NCBI GenBank assembly: GCA_945901765.1
Contig: CAMDLO010000016.1
Location: 1-36,279, forward strand
Source: Cyanobium sp. NIES-981
Lineage (GTDB): Bacteria > Cyanobacteriota > Cyanobacteriia > PCC-6307 > Cyanobiaceae
Reading direction: 5' to 3'
Length of the DNA: 36,279 nucleotides
In this document: positions 1-7,837 of the stretch, one piece after another
Numbering within the stretch: position 1 is the first letter of the stretch
Layout: each line of letters starts with the position of its first letter
Position numbers and translations under genes: made by a program
The notes under the pieces: model-generated
Seen by the model: only the letters and a program-made list of their open reading frames with translations
What the model was told of the DNA's origin: nothing
Databases searched by the model: none

Positions 1-4
1 CAAC

Positions 5-697
5 ATGAATTCAACCGCAAAAGCCGCCAACCACTCTCCAGCTCTGCGCCTGCTGGGCCGAGCATTGATTGCCGCATTCTGCGTCAGCATCGTTGCTTTC
101 GCCCTACCGTTTCAACCCAGATCACCAAACTGGGGGGTCCTTCTTTCCAATCGCATTGTCGACGAATTTCCCCTTATCCTGGCCGGCGTTGCCTTGCTGA
201 GATTCAGCGCCATGAACGACGTTCGCAAGGCGAACGAATCAGACGAGACAGATGATACAGACGCACTGGAAAGAGATCAGGGCAGCCGCTGGATCTCCAG
301 GATCAGCCTGATCGGGATAGGACTGATAGCTCTCTGGCAGGTAATATTATTCTTTGGCATTTTAAGAGATATCGATCAGCAGTCAGCATCAGTGCTGACT
401 CAGATCAATCAGCGCGCAAGCAAGCTGTCTGAGCTTGTTCAACGAGCACCGGATTCCGCCATCCAGCGCTTGCTTCAGGAGTCTCGAGAAACCCTGGGAA
501 ACAAAGCTGCAAAACCGAACACATCACCCCTGCTGGAACTCTCTGAAAACATACAGAGACAAACGCAGATAAGCATCAATACAACGTATGCGAATGCCAA
601 TCAGGCCAGGTTCCGACTTACAAAAGACACCGGTCGAATCCTGTTGCTTTGTCTGATCTACGGGATTGCGCTTTACGGCATGGCCAGCATTTTGTAA
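5..697 (+). CDS. HpsJ-like multi-pass membrane protein
   Basis: A 230-residue protein with four likely membrane segments at about residues 17-36, 48-68, 98-120 and 208-229. An acidic, Asp/Glu-rich linker (about 77-92) and a long polar helical region (about 121-205, rich in Gln, Ser and Leu, possibly coiled coil) separate the second, third and fourth segments. The N-terminal pattern, with an Asn-Trp followed by a Val-Asp-x-x-Pro segment before the second helix, resembles the cyanobacterial HpsJ family, named from hormogonium polysaccharide genes. The molecular function is unknown and the family link is by recollection of pattern only. The gene is clearly AT-richer than its neighbours: bases 541-600 contain 24 G or C out of 60. 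It starts within a few bases of the window edge, so upstream context is not visible and a longer N-terminus is possible. Confidence 0.7.
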   Translation: MNSTAKAANHSPALRLLGRALIAAFCVSIVAFALPFQPRSPNWGVLLSNRIVDEFPLILAGVALLRFSAMNDVRKANESDETDDTDALERDQGSRWISRISLIGIGLIALWQVILFFGILRDIDQQSASVLTQINQRASKLSELVQRAPDSAIQRLLQESRETLGNKAAKPNTSPLLELSENIQRQTQISINTTYANANQARFRLTKDTGRILLLCLIYGIALYGMASIL

Positions 698-727
698 ATC
701 GCCCAACCCACGTTCCCGGCTGCTGCC

Positions 728-763
728 GAACAGGTACAGGCATCTGAACAGGTACGGGTCTGT
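728..763. repeat. 18-bp imperfect direct repeat, two copies
   Basis: Two adjacent 18-bp units share the first ten bases, GAACAGGTAC, and then diverge. They lie in the non-coding stretch between the HpsJ-like gene and the htpX-like gene, about 40 bp before a second set of tandem repeats. No coding or regulatory role can be assigned. Confidence 0.6.
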
Positions 764-801
764 CTCTGGTCTTCAGGCAGATGCCTGGGGCGCCCGCACT
801 G

Positions 802-861
802 CCAGTGAACAAGCCAGTAAACAAGCCAGTGAACAAGCTGGTGGGCAAGCACGTGGGCACA
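802..861. repeat. 12-bp degenerate tandem repeat, five units
   Basis: Consecutive 12-bp units read CCAGTGAACAAG, CCAGTAAACAAG, CCAGTGAACAAG, CTGGTGGGCAAG and then a diverged unit. The array ends about 37 bp before the htpX-like start. Two plus-strand reading frames run through it as Pro-Val-Asn-Lys or Gln-Ala-Ser-Lys repeats, but neither continues into a recognisable protein. I treat it as an intergenic slipped-strand repeat. With the 18-bp pair just upstream it fills most of the 698-898 gap. Confidence 0.7.
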
Positions 862-898
862 GTTACCACTCCGCTGCTACCACTGGGGAAGTTCCGCA

Positions 899-1813
899 GT
901 GCGTTGCCCCATGCCCCTACGCACCAGTCTGTTTCTGCTCACCAACCTGGCGGTGGTGGCCACCATCGCCGTGCTGCTCGGCCTCGCCACCGCCATCGGT
1001 CTGCTGCCGCCCGACCTGCCCTTCACCCCCCTGCTGATCGGCAGCTTCTTCTGGGGGGCCGTGGGCTCCTGGATCTCGCTGCAGATGTCGCGCGAGTCGG
1101 CGATCAACGGCATGGGCGTGCAGCTGGTGGATGAACACAGCGGCCCGGAGGCCCGCTGGCTGGTGCAGACCGTGGCCGGCCTGGCCCAGAAGGCTGGCCT
1201 GCCCATGCCCGATGTGGGCATCTACGCCGCCCCCGAGTTCAACGCCTTCGCCACCGGGCCCTCGCCGGACCGCGCCCTGGTGGCGGTGTCCACAGGCATC
1301 CTGCGTGGCATGCCACAGGCCGAACTGGAGGCCGTGCTCGGCCATGAGCTCAGCCACGTGGGCAACGGCGACATGGTGACCATGAGCCTGCTGCAGGGGG
1401 TGGTGAACGCCTTCGTGCTGTTCTTCGTGCGGTTGCTGTGGATGGCCATGCCCCGCAGCACCGACGAGCAGGGCCGCGTGCGCGCCCCCTCGCTGGTGCT
1501 GGTGCAACCGCTGGAGGTGTTGCTCGGCCTGGGCGGATCGCTGATCACCGCCTGGTTCTCCCGCCATCGCGAATACCGGGCCGATGCCGGCGCCGCCGCC
1601 CTGGTGGGGCCCGACGCCATGGTGGGTGCCCTGGAGCGCCTGGGCGGTGCCGTTCAGCTGGCCGATCGCCGCGACGGCCCCGCCTTCGACAACCTCAAGA
1701 TCAGCGCCCCGCCCCAGCTGCTGGGCCTGCTGGCCAGCCACCCTCCCCTGGAGGACCGGATCCGTGCCCTGCGGGAAGCCCAGCAGAAGGGTTTTCAGAC
1801 CGTCTCCCCGTAG
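899..1813 (+). CDS. htpX: HtpX-like M48 family zinc metalloprotease
   Basis: An integral membrane zinc endopeptidase of peptidase family M48, expected to degrade misfolded membrane proteins with its active site in the cytoplasm. The zinc motif His-Glu-Leu-Ser-His begins at residue 149. The third ligand is probably Glu225 in the segment His-Arg-Glu-Tyr-Arg-Ala-Asp, which is typical of HtpX. Two hydrophobic helices lie at the N-terminus (about 9-35 and 43-60) and further hydrophobic stretches follow the HEXXH motif (about 160-185 and 200-222). The 304-residue length fits the family. The start is ambiguous. GTG at 899 has a GGGGA stretch about 9 bp upstream, while ATG at 911 gives a more natural N-terminus (Met-Pro-Leu-Arg-Thr). 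The 3' end overlaps the convergent mtnA by 19 bp. Confidence 0.9.
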   Translation: MRCPMPLRTSLFLLTNLAVVATIAVLLGLATAIGLLPPDLPFTPLLIGSFFWGAVGSWISLQMSRESAINGMGVQLVDEHSGPEARWLVQTVAGLAQKAGLPMPDVGIYAAPEFNAFATGPSPDRALVAVSTGILRGMPQAELEAVLGHELSHVGNGDMVTMSLLQGVVNAFVLFFVRLLWMAMPRSTDEQGRVRAPSLVLVQPLEVLLGLGGSLITAWFSRHREYRADAGAAALVGPDAMVGALERLGGAVQLADRRDGPAFDNLKISAPPQLLGLLASHPPLEDRIRALREAQQKGFQTVSP

Positions 1814-2910
1814 AGGCTGCGCAGCCCCTCCTCGCTGGCGGCCACCACGCCCCGTTCGGTGATCAGGGCCGTCACCAGCCGGGCGGGGGTGACATCAAAG
1901 GCCGGGTTGAAGCCAGCGCTGCCATCGGGGCTGAGTTGCACGCTGGTGATCGCCCCATCGGCGCCCCGACCCTGGATGTGCGTGACCTCGGCGGCGCTGC
2001 GGGCCTCGATCGGGATCTCCGCCACACCGTCGCTCACCTGCCAGTCGATCGTGGAGGCGGGCAGGGCCACGTAGAAGGGCACGCCGTTGTCGCGGGCGGC
2101 CAGAGCCTTGAGGTAGGTGCCGATCTTGTTGCACACGTCCCCCGTGCGGGTGGTGCGGTCGGTGCCGACGATCACCGCGTCCACCTGACCGTGCTGCATC
2201 AGGTGGCCGCCGGCGTTGTCGACAATCACCGTGTGGGGCACCCCCTCGCGGCCCAGTTCCCAGGCGGTGAGCGAAGCGCCCTGGTTGCGCGGCCGGGTCT
2301 CATCGACCCACACGTGGACCTGGAGGCCGGCGCGGTGGGCCTTGTAGATCGGCGCCAGGGCCGTGCCCCAGTCCACCGTGGCGACCCAGCCGGCATTGCA
2401 GTGGGTGAGAACGTTCAGCGGCTCCCCCTGGCGCGCTGGCGGCCTGGCCGCAGCCAGCTGCTGCAGCAGCTGCAGGCCGTGCTCACCGATCGCCTCGCCC
2501 ATGGCCACGTCTTCGTCGGCGATGGCCCCCGCCTCCACCCTGGCCGCTTCGGCCCGCTGCTGCGGCGGCAGGGGCTGCACCTTGGCCCGCACCCGCTCCA
2601 GGGCCCAGCGCAGGTTGATCGCCGTCGGCCGGGTGGCATTGAGCTGCTCGAAGGCCGCCGCCAAGGCCGCATCGCTGGCGTCGGCCTGGAGCGCCAGCAT
2701 CAGCCCGTAGGCGCCGGTGACGCCGATCAGCGGAGCACCCCGCACCACCATGGAGCGGATCGCCTCGGCGGCCTCGTCGCAGCTCACCAAAGTGCGGGTG
2801 CTGAATTGATGGGGCAGCAGGGTCTGATCGATCACGCCAACCCTGTGCATCCCCGGGGTCCCGTCCGGCTCCAGCCAGATCGTTCGCCAGGGCTTGCCGT
2901 CGATGTTCAT
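1795..2910 (-). CDS. mtnA: S-methyl-5-thioribose-1-phosphate isomerase
   Basis: Converts 5-methylthioribose-1-phosphate to 5-methylthioribulose-1-phosphate in the methionine salvage pathway, in the cytoplasm. It belongs to the family related to eIF2B alpha subunits. Family landmarks are Arg-Gly-Ala-Pro-Leu-Ile-Gly near residues 57-63, the catalytic Cys171 in Thr-His-Cys-Asn-Ala-Gly, the segment Asp-Glu-Thr-Arg-Pro at about 203-207, and the catalytic Asp251 in Gly-Thr-Asp-Arg. The 371 residues are a little longer than the usual 340-360. No other methionine-salvage gene is visible in the window. The upstream DUF1543 gene ends 84 bp away on the same strand, so co-transcription is possible. No purine-rich Shine-Dalgarno precedes the ATG. 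The C-terminus overlaps the convergent htpX-like gene. Confidence 0.95.
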   Translation of the reverse strand: MNIDGKPWRTIWLEPDGTPGMHRVGVIDQTLLPHQFSTRTLVSCDEAAEAIRSMVVRGAPLIGVTGAYGLMLALQADASDAALAAAFEQLNATRPTAINLRWALERVRAKVQPLPPQQRAEAARVEAGAIADEDVAMGEAIGEHGLQLLQQLAAARPPARQGEPLNVLTHCNAGWVATVDWGTALAPIYKAHRAGLQVHVWVDETRPRNQGASLTAWELGREGVPHTVIVDNAGGHLMQHGQVDAVIVGTDRTTRTGDVCNKIGTYLKALAARDNGVPFYVALPASTIDWQVSDGVAEIPIEARSAAEVTHIQGRGADGAITSVQLSPDGSAGFNPAFDVTPARLVTALITERGVVAASEEGLRSLYGETV

Positions 2911-2994
2911 GGCAGGAAGGCAGGAGAGGAGGACAGAGCCTGATCATCCCTGGGGGGAGCGCCGCCCATGCTCTGGCGGCTGCTGACCAGGGCG

Positions 2995-3540
2995 TCAGAT
3001 CGGCCGGTAGCCGAACCAGTCCGGCACCTGGGGCTGGGAGTGACCCTCAGGGTGGGGAGCGAGTCGCACATGCCAGCGCTCGCCGCCGAGCAACACCAGC
3101 TGCTCGATCGCCAGGCAGTCATCCACGGCGGCCAGATCATCCTTGTGCTGCTGCAGGCTGCCACGCAGCCACTGGCGCCTGGCCGCCGCCTTGGCCGCCT
3201 GGGGCGAGCGGGCCACCACCAGGCCGAAGTGGTGCAGCTCAGCGAGGGAATCGGGGCGGTAGGCGCCCAGGTTCACAAACCACAGCCGCTCGCCCCCGGG
3301 CGCGCCGGGCTCGCGCCCCAGGCTCACCGTCCAGCCATCGATCGCCCGCACCGCCATGAAGGCATCCAGGTGCAGGCCCTCACGCCTGCCGAACCACTGA
3401 CGCCGCAGCTCCGGGATGGCCGCCTCGATCGTGGCGCCGGCCACGAAGCGCACGTCATGCAGCTCGATCCGGCAGCCAGGAGCGCGGCCACCCAGCACCG
3501 CCAGGAACAGCCGGGGCTCGGCCGGGGGAAGCGGGCTCAT
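2995..3540 (-). CDS. DUF1543 domain protein
   Basis: A protein of about 181 residues when started at the Met of Met-Ser-Pro-Leu-Pro-Pro. The open frame extends upstream to 3591, but those residues look non-homologous. The pattern Leu-Gly-Gly-Arg-Ala-Pro-Gly followed by Ile-Glu-Leu-His-Asp-Val, then Trp-Phe-Gly, Asp-Gly-Trp-x-Val, Phe-Val-Asn-Leu-Gly-Ala-Tyr and Glu-Leu-His-x-Phe-Gly is what I recognise as the DUF1543 family, which has two related half-repeats. The protein is predicted soluble and its function is unknown. It lies upstream of mtnA on the same strand and diverges from the methyltransferase gene at 3675, with 134 bp between the starts. Confidence 0.8.
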   Translation of the reverse strand: MSPLPPAEPRLFLAVLGGRAPGCRIELHDVRFVAGATIEAAIPELRRQWFGRREGLHLDAFMAVRAIDGWTVSLGREPGAPGGERLWFVNLGAYRPDSLAELHHFGLVVARSPQAAKAAARRQWLRGSLQQHKDDLAAVDDCLAIEQLVLLGGERWHVRLAPHPEGHSQPQVPDWFGYRPI

Positions 3541-3644
3541 GGCCAGGGACGCAACCAACACCTGCGCAGCTTGCCGATCAGGCTGCTGCACCGGGGGCAG
3601 CCGCCCCAGCCCTGCGCGACAGGCGGCGTCAGGATGGAGCCAAG

Positions 3645-3664
3645 GACCTCTGGGTTGGGAGGTC
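3645..3664 (+). promoter_or_regulatory. Inverted repeat containing a Shine-Dalgarno-like site
   Basis: GACCTC (3645-3650) pairs with GAGGTC (3659-3664) across an 8-nt loop. The right arm overlaps GGAGGT (3658-3663), which sits about 11 nt before the ATG of the methyltransferase gene at 3675. If formed in mRNA, the hairpin would hide the ribosome-binding site. The stem is only 6 bp, so this may be chance. Confidence 0.35.
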
Positions 3665-3674
3665 GGGGTGAACC

Positions 3675-4382
3675 ATGGATCTGTTCGAGAAGCAGTGGGC
3701 CTCCTACAGGGCCGTTGTGGAGCATGACCTGATGGAGCACAGGGCGCTGGCCGCCGCCACCGCCGAGTCCCTCGACGCCTGGCTGGCCCGACGCCCCGCC
3801 AGCTCCGCCGCTCCCCGCCTGGTGGATCTGGGCTGTGGTGATCTGGCCCTGCTGGCGCCGCTGCTGCGTCGCCTGCCCCTGCGCTCCTACACCGGCCTCG
3901 ACCTCACGCCAGCGGTCTTGCCCCTGGCCGAAGCGGCGCTGGGCCCGGTGCCCTACCCCACCGACTGGCAGCAGGGGGAACTGCTCGCCTGGGCCACCAG
4001 CGAGCGCACCACCGAACCGGTGCAGATCCTGCACTCAGCCTTCGCCGTGCACCACCTCAGCGATGAGCAGAAGGCCGCGTTCCTGGGCGCGGCCCGACGG
4101 CGCATCGCCAGCGATGGTCTGCTGCTCTGGGGCGACGTGTTCCGCGAACCCGGCGAAAGCCTGGATGACTATCGCCAGCGCTATCGCCAGCGGATCCGCC
4201 GGGACTGGGGGGAATTGACGCGACAACAGCAGGACCAGGTGATCGATCACCTCTGCACGTTTGACATGCCGGCCGAGCGGGGTCGCATTGAAGCCGAGGC
4301 CGCAGCCGCCGGCTGGCAATGGATCTGGCTGTGGCAGGGCCAACATCGGGCGGAGGCCCTGGCCATGCTCCTGCCGGTCTGA
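3675..4382 (+). CDS. Class I SAM-dependent methyltransferase
   Basis: A 235-residue cytoplasmic protein with the Rossmann-like SAM-binding fold. Motif I reads Val-Asp-Leu-Gly-Cys-Gly-Asp near residues 50-56. An acidic strand end, Thr-Gly-Leu-Asp-Leu, lies near 75, and a later segment Ser-Ala-Phe-Ala-Val-His-His-Leu resembles the post-IV region of small-molecule methyltransferases. The substrate cannot be told from sequence. The start is supported by GGAGGT about 11 nt upstream. The gene diverges from DUF1543 and converges on sufS with only 9 bp between the two stops. Confidence 0.85.
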   Translation: MDLFEKQWASYRAVVEHDLMEHRALAAATAESLDAWLARRPASSAAPRLVDLGCGDLALLAPLLRRLPLRSYTGLDLTPAVLPLAEAALGPVPYPTDWQQGELLAWATSERTTEPVQILHSAFAVHHLSDEQKAAFLGAARRRIASDGLLLWGDVFREPGESLDDYRQRYRQRIRRDWGELTRQQQDQVIDHLCTFDMPAERGRIEAEAAAAGWQWIWLWQGQHRAEALAMLLPV

Positions 4383-4391
4383 TCCGGCCGC

Positions 4392-5744
4392 TCAGCTGTG
4401 CTCCCGCAGAAACTGGATCGTGCCCTCCAGTTCGTCGGCGAAACGGTCGATCTCCTCGGGGGTGGTGGTGAAGCTGAGGCTGGCCCGGGCCGAACCGGGA
4501 ATGCCGTAGTGCCGATGCAGAGGCTGGGTGCAGTGATGGCCGCTGCGGATACAGATACCCGCCGAATCGAGCAGAGCCGCCAGGTCGTTGGCATGCAGAC
4601 CCTCCACCGTGAAGGCGGCGAGGGCGCCGCGATCGGGCTGCTGCTCGGGTGTGGGACCGAGGATCCGCACGCCGTCGATCGCCCGCAGCCGATCGAAGAG
4701 CTGGCGTGTGAGCACCTGCTCCCAGGCGTGGATGCGATCGAGTCCCAGCTGGGTGAGGTAGTCGAGGGCGGCGCCCATGGCGATCGCCTCGCCGATCGCC
4801 GGCGTGCCCGCCTCGAATTTATGGGGCAGATCAGCCCAGCTGCTGTGGTCCAGATACACGTCCTGGATCATCTCGCCGCCGCCCAGGAACGGTGGCATCG
4901 CCTCCAGCAGGGCCTCGCGGGCCCAGAGGAAGCCCATGCCGGTGGGGCCACAGAGCTTGTGGGAGCTGCCCACCAGGAAGTCGCAGCCCAGCTGGGCCAC
5001 ATGCACCGGCAGGTGGGGCAGGCTCTGGCAGGCATCCACCAGCACCAGGGCGCCGGCGGCGTGGGCGAGAGCCACCACCTCCCCGATCGGGTTGAGGCAG
5101 CCGAGGGTGTTGCTGACCTGCACCAGGCTCACCAATTTGGTGCGCGCGTTGAGCTTGCTGCGCAGATCCTCCAGATCCAGTTCACCGGTATCGGTCAGGC
5201 CCACGTGGCGCAGCACACAGCCCGTGCGCTGGGCCAGCAGCTGCCAGGGCACCAGGTTGGAGTGGTGCTCCATCACCGTGAGCAGCACCTCATCGCCTTC
5301 GCCCAGGTTGGCCTCACCCCAGCTGCGGGCCACCAGGTTGATCGCCTCGCTGGCGTTGCGGGTGAACACGATCTCCCGCGGACTGGCCGCCCCCACGAAC
5401 GCCGCCACCTTGGCGCGGGCCGCTTCGAATCCCTCGGTGGCGCGGGCGCTCAGCTGGTGGGCGCCGCGGTGCACGTTGGCATTGTCGTGGTCGTAGTAGT
5501 GCTGCAGTGCCGCCAGCACCTGGCGCGGCTTCTGACTGGTGGCGGCGTGATCGAGGTAGATCAGGGGCTGGCCCAGGCAGGCCGTCTGGGCCAGCAGGGG
5601 GAAATCGGGGCGGGTGAGGACCGCAAGGTTCTGGGCAGGAGCGGAGAGCAGCGCCGCCGGAATGGTTTCGCTGGCCGTGTCAGGAGTTGGAGCCAGGGAA
5701 GCAGCGGACGCACCGTTGCGATCCAGCGCAGGTGTGGGAACCAT
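4392..5744 (-). CDS. sufS: SufS group II cysteine desulfurase
   Basis: A pyridoxal-phosphate enzyme that takes sulfur from cysteine as a persulfide for Fe-S cluster assembly. The PLP lysine is Lys263 in Ser-Ser-His-Lys-Leu-Cys-Gly. The persulfide-forming cysteine is Cys405 in Arg-Ser-Gly-His-His-Cys. The Asn-Val-His-Arg-Gly segment (about 90-94) and Leu-Asp-His-Ala-Ala-Thr (about 64-69) are typical. From the ATG at 5744 it has 450 residues, about 40 more than a minimal SufS. The excess is an Ala/Pro/Thr-rich N-terminal extension (about 1-42) before the conserved fold. The start lies 5 bp after the sufD stop, and the open frame upstream of it runs through sufD. It is the last gene of the ftrC-sufBCDS operon. 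Confidence 0.95.
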   Translation of the reverse strand: MVPTPALDRNGASAASLAPTPDTASETIPAALLSAPAQNLAVLTRPDFPLLAQTACLGQPLIYLDHAATSQKPRQVLAALQHYYDHDNANVHRGAHQLSARATEGFEAARAKVAAFVGAASPREIVFTRNASEAINLVARSWGEANLGEGDEVLLTVMEHHSNLVPWQLLAQRTGCVLRHVGLTDTGELDLEDLRSKLNARTKLVSLVQVSNTLGCLNPIGEVVALAHAAGALVLVDACQSLPHLPVHVAQLGCDFLVGSSHKLCGPTGMGFLWAREALLEAMPPFLGGGEMIQDVYLDHSSWADLPHKFEAGTPAIGEAIAMGAALDYLTQLGLDRIHAWEQVLTRQLFDRLRAIDGVRILGPTPEQQPDRGALAAFTVEGLHANDLAALLDSAGICIRSGHHCTQPLHRHYGIPGSARASLSFTTTPEEIDRFADELEGTIQFLREHS

Positions 5745-5749
5745 GGCCG

Positions 5750-6922
5750 TCAGCCCTCCCCCAGCAGCTGATGCAGGGGCCGGAGGGCCGCGGCGCCAGC
5801 AGGCAGGTCGCGCAGCACCTCCGCGCAGAAGGCCCGCTGCAGCAGCTGGGCCGCCTGGTCGGCAGCGATGCCGCGGCTCTGCAGATAGAAGAGCTCCTCG
5901 GCCTGCAGGCGGCTGACGGTGGCGCCATGGGCACATTTCACATCATCAGCCAAGATCTCCAGCTCCGGCTTGGTGTCGATCCGGGCGCGATCGGAGAGGA
6001 GCAGGCTGCGGCTGAGCTGGGCGGCCCGGGTGCCCTGGGCGGCCCGGGGCACCCGCACGGCGCCGTTGAAGACGCTGCGGCCCTGGTCATCGGCCACGGC
6101 CTTATGCAGCTGATCAAGTTCGCCGTCCGGGCCGTCGAAACACACCCAGCTGTGGGTATCGGCCAGCTGACGATCACAGCACACCTGCAGCGCGCGCAGA
6201 CGCGTACAGGCCCCGCCCTGGCGCTGCAGGATGCGCGGCTCCTGGCGGGCCAGGGCCCAGCCAGCGCTCACCGTGATGTGCTCGAACCGACTGCCGGGCG
6301 CCTGCACCACGGCGGTGTGCTGCAGCAGGCAACTGCCGGCAGCGCCGATGGCCAGACTGCCGAGCGTCAGCTCGGCGCCTGGCTCCAGAATCACCTCACT
6401 CACCAGGCTGATGGCATTGACGCCGCCGGAGCTGGGCTGCAGCAGCAGCTCCAGTTGGGCTCCGGCCTCCACCACAAGCAGCAGGCGGAAACGGGCCAGA
6501 CCGGGTTGGTCGCCAGCATCGAGGGGCAACTGCAGGCGACCGGCCGCACCGCTCACCCGCAGGGCCAGCAAGGAGGTGGGCTGAGCTGCGGCAGCGCCAG
6601 CCGAGGCGCCGGCGTTGAGCAGAACCGGCCAGTGCTCGAGGCTGGTTGTGGCGGCCAGGGCCTGGCCAAGCCAGGGGGAAGCCGCCGCAGGGCTGAGGCA
6701 CTCCAGACCGTCGGGCAGCTCCTGGGCCGCCAGGGGATCGGCGAGGCCGATCAACTGGGGGTCGATGCCCGTCAGGGCTGCCGGATCAGTGAAGCGCCAG
6801 TCTTCCTGGCGGCGGTTTGGCAAGGGAGCCCCGGCCAGGGATGCCAGCCAGGCGGCGGTGGCAGAAGCCGAAGCGCCCCCGGCAGCACCGGCGTAGGGCG
6901 TGGCAGGGACGACGGCCACCAT
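5750..6922 (-). CDS. sufD: SufD, Fe-S scaffold complex subunit
   Basis: A subunit of the SufBCD scaffold that partners SufB and SufC in building and transferring Fe-S clusters. At 390 residues it has the right length. The N-terminal segment Asn-Arg-Arg-Gln-Glu-Asp-Trp-Arg-Phe-Thr (about 36-45) and the C-terminal block containing Lys-Cys-Ala-His-Gly-Ala-Thr, followed by Leu-Gln-Ser-Arg-Gly-Ile, are SufD/SufB hallmarks. The middle is a beta-helix-like, Ala/Gly/Leu-rich region with low sequence specificity. The ATG overlaps the sufC TGA by one base (TGATG), so translation is probably coupled. The next gene, sufS, starts 5 bp downstream. Confidence 0.95.
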   Translation of the reverse strand: MVAVVPATPYAGAAGGASASATAAWLASLAGAPLPNRRQEDWRFTDPAALTGIDPQLIGLADPLAAQELPDGLECLSPAAASPWLGQALAATTSLEHWPVLLNAGASAGAAAAQPTSLLALRVSGAAGRLQLPLDAGDQPGLARFRLLLVVEAGAQLELLLQPSSGGVNAISLVSEVILEPGAELTLGSLAIGAAGSCLLQHTAVVQAPGSRFEHITVSAGWALARQEPRILQRQGGACTRLRALQVCCDRQLADTHSWVCFDGPDGELDQLHKAVADDQGRSVFNGAVRVPRAAQGTRAAQLSRSLLLSDRARIDTKPELEILADDVKCAHGATVSRLQAEELFYLQSRGIAADQAAQLLQRAFCAEVLRDLPAGAAALRPLHQLLGEG

Positions 6923-7746
6923 CAGCCCACCTCCAGCGGGGCCCGCCCGGTCTGCTGGCCTTCGGCAGCGAACCGCTCGAGCTCCTGGTCAACCCAGTCG
7001 TAGCCAGTGCGCTCCAGCTCCAGGGCCAGCTCCCTGCCACCACTGCGCAGGATGCGGCCAGCTGCCATCACATGCACGTAATCGGGGGTGATCAGATCCA
7101 GCAGACGCTGGTAGTGGGTGATCAGCAGGGTGGCGTTCTCGGGGCTGGCCAGCTGGTTGACGCCACCGGCCACGATGCGTAGAGCATCAATATCCAGGCC
7201 AGAATCGGTTTCATCCAGAATCGCGACCAGAGGCTCCAGCAGAGCCATCTGCAGAATCTCGTTGCGCTTCTTCTCGCCGCCACTGAACCCCTCGTTTACC
7301 GAGCGCTCCAGAAAAGCCGGATCCATCTTCACAACCTCCAACCGCTCGCGCACCAGGTCTTCGAAAGCAAAGGTGTCAAGCTCCTCCAAACCGCCCTCAC
7401 TGCGGCGGGCATTGGTGGCCACCCGCAGAAACTCCAGGTTGCTCACCCCAGGGATCTCCACCGGATACTGGAAGCCAAGAAACAGGCCGATGCGGGCCCG
7501 TTGCTCGGGAGCAAGATCCAACAGATCGTTACCCCGATAGTGGACGCTGCCACCGGTGACGGTGTAGGCCGGATGGCCAGCCAGCACCTTGGAAAGGGTG
7601 CTCTTGCCGCTGCCATTGCGACCCATCACCGCATGGATCTCGCCGGCCCGAATCGTGAGGTTCACCCCCTTCAGGATCGGCTGATCGTCGACAGCGGCCT
7701 GCAGGTCGCGGATCTCAAGCAGTACTGGAGCGTCGGGGCAGATCAC
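6922..7746 (-). CDS. sufC: SufC, ABC-type ATPase of Fe-S assembly
   Basis: The cytosolic ATPase of the SufBCD complex. From the GTG at 7746 it has 274 residues. Walker A (Gly-Arg-Asn-Gly-Ser-Gly-Lys-Ser) is at about 42-49, the signature Phe-Ser-Gly-Gly-Glu-Lys-Lys at 154-160, and Walker B (Val-Ala-Ile-Leu-Asp-Glu) at 174-179. The open frame continues upstream to 7935, into the sufB 3' end. I chose GTG because it gives the family's usual N-terminus, Pro-Asp-Ala-x-Val-Leu-Leu-Glu-Ile. No Shine-Dalgarno is present, as the transcript there is pyrimidine-rich. The gap to sufB is 91 bp, the longest inside this operon. Confidence 0.93.
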   Translation of the reverse strand: MICPDAPVLLEIRDLQAAVDDQPILKGVNLTIRAGEIHAVMGRNGSGKSTLSKVLAGHPAYTVTGGSVHYRGNDLLDLAPEQRARIGLFLGFQYPVEIPGVSNLEFLRVATNARRSEGGLEELDTFAFEDLVRERLEVVKMDPAFLERSVNEGFSGGEKKRNEILQMALLEPLVAILDETDSGLDIDALRIVAGGVNQLASPENATLLITHYQRLLDLITPDYVHVMAAGRILRSGGRELALELERTGYDWVDQELERFAAEGQQTGRAPLEVG

Positions 7747-7837
7747 AGCGGAGAAAGAGAGGAGATAGCAGAGATGGGAGGGGAAACGGAACGCGACTGC
7801 AAGGAGCAGGAGCCGGAAGGCTGATGAACCCCTGCCT

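Noticed and set aside
781-1134. Open frame with Pro-Val-Asn-Lys repeats
   Set aside because: The repeat is a product of the 12-bp DNA array, and the rest overlaps the htpX-like gene out of frame.
4778-4787. GCGATCGC-like octamers (HIP1)
   Set aside because: A few scattered copies occur inside coding sequence (for example near 4779 and 23321). They are common in cyanobacterial genomes and not informative here.
4398-5771. 457-codon plus-strand open frame opposite sufS
   Set aside because: It is antisense to SufS, whose catalytic residues are all intact, and the translation has no domain.
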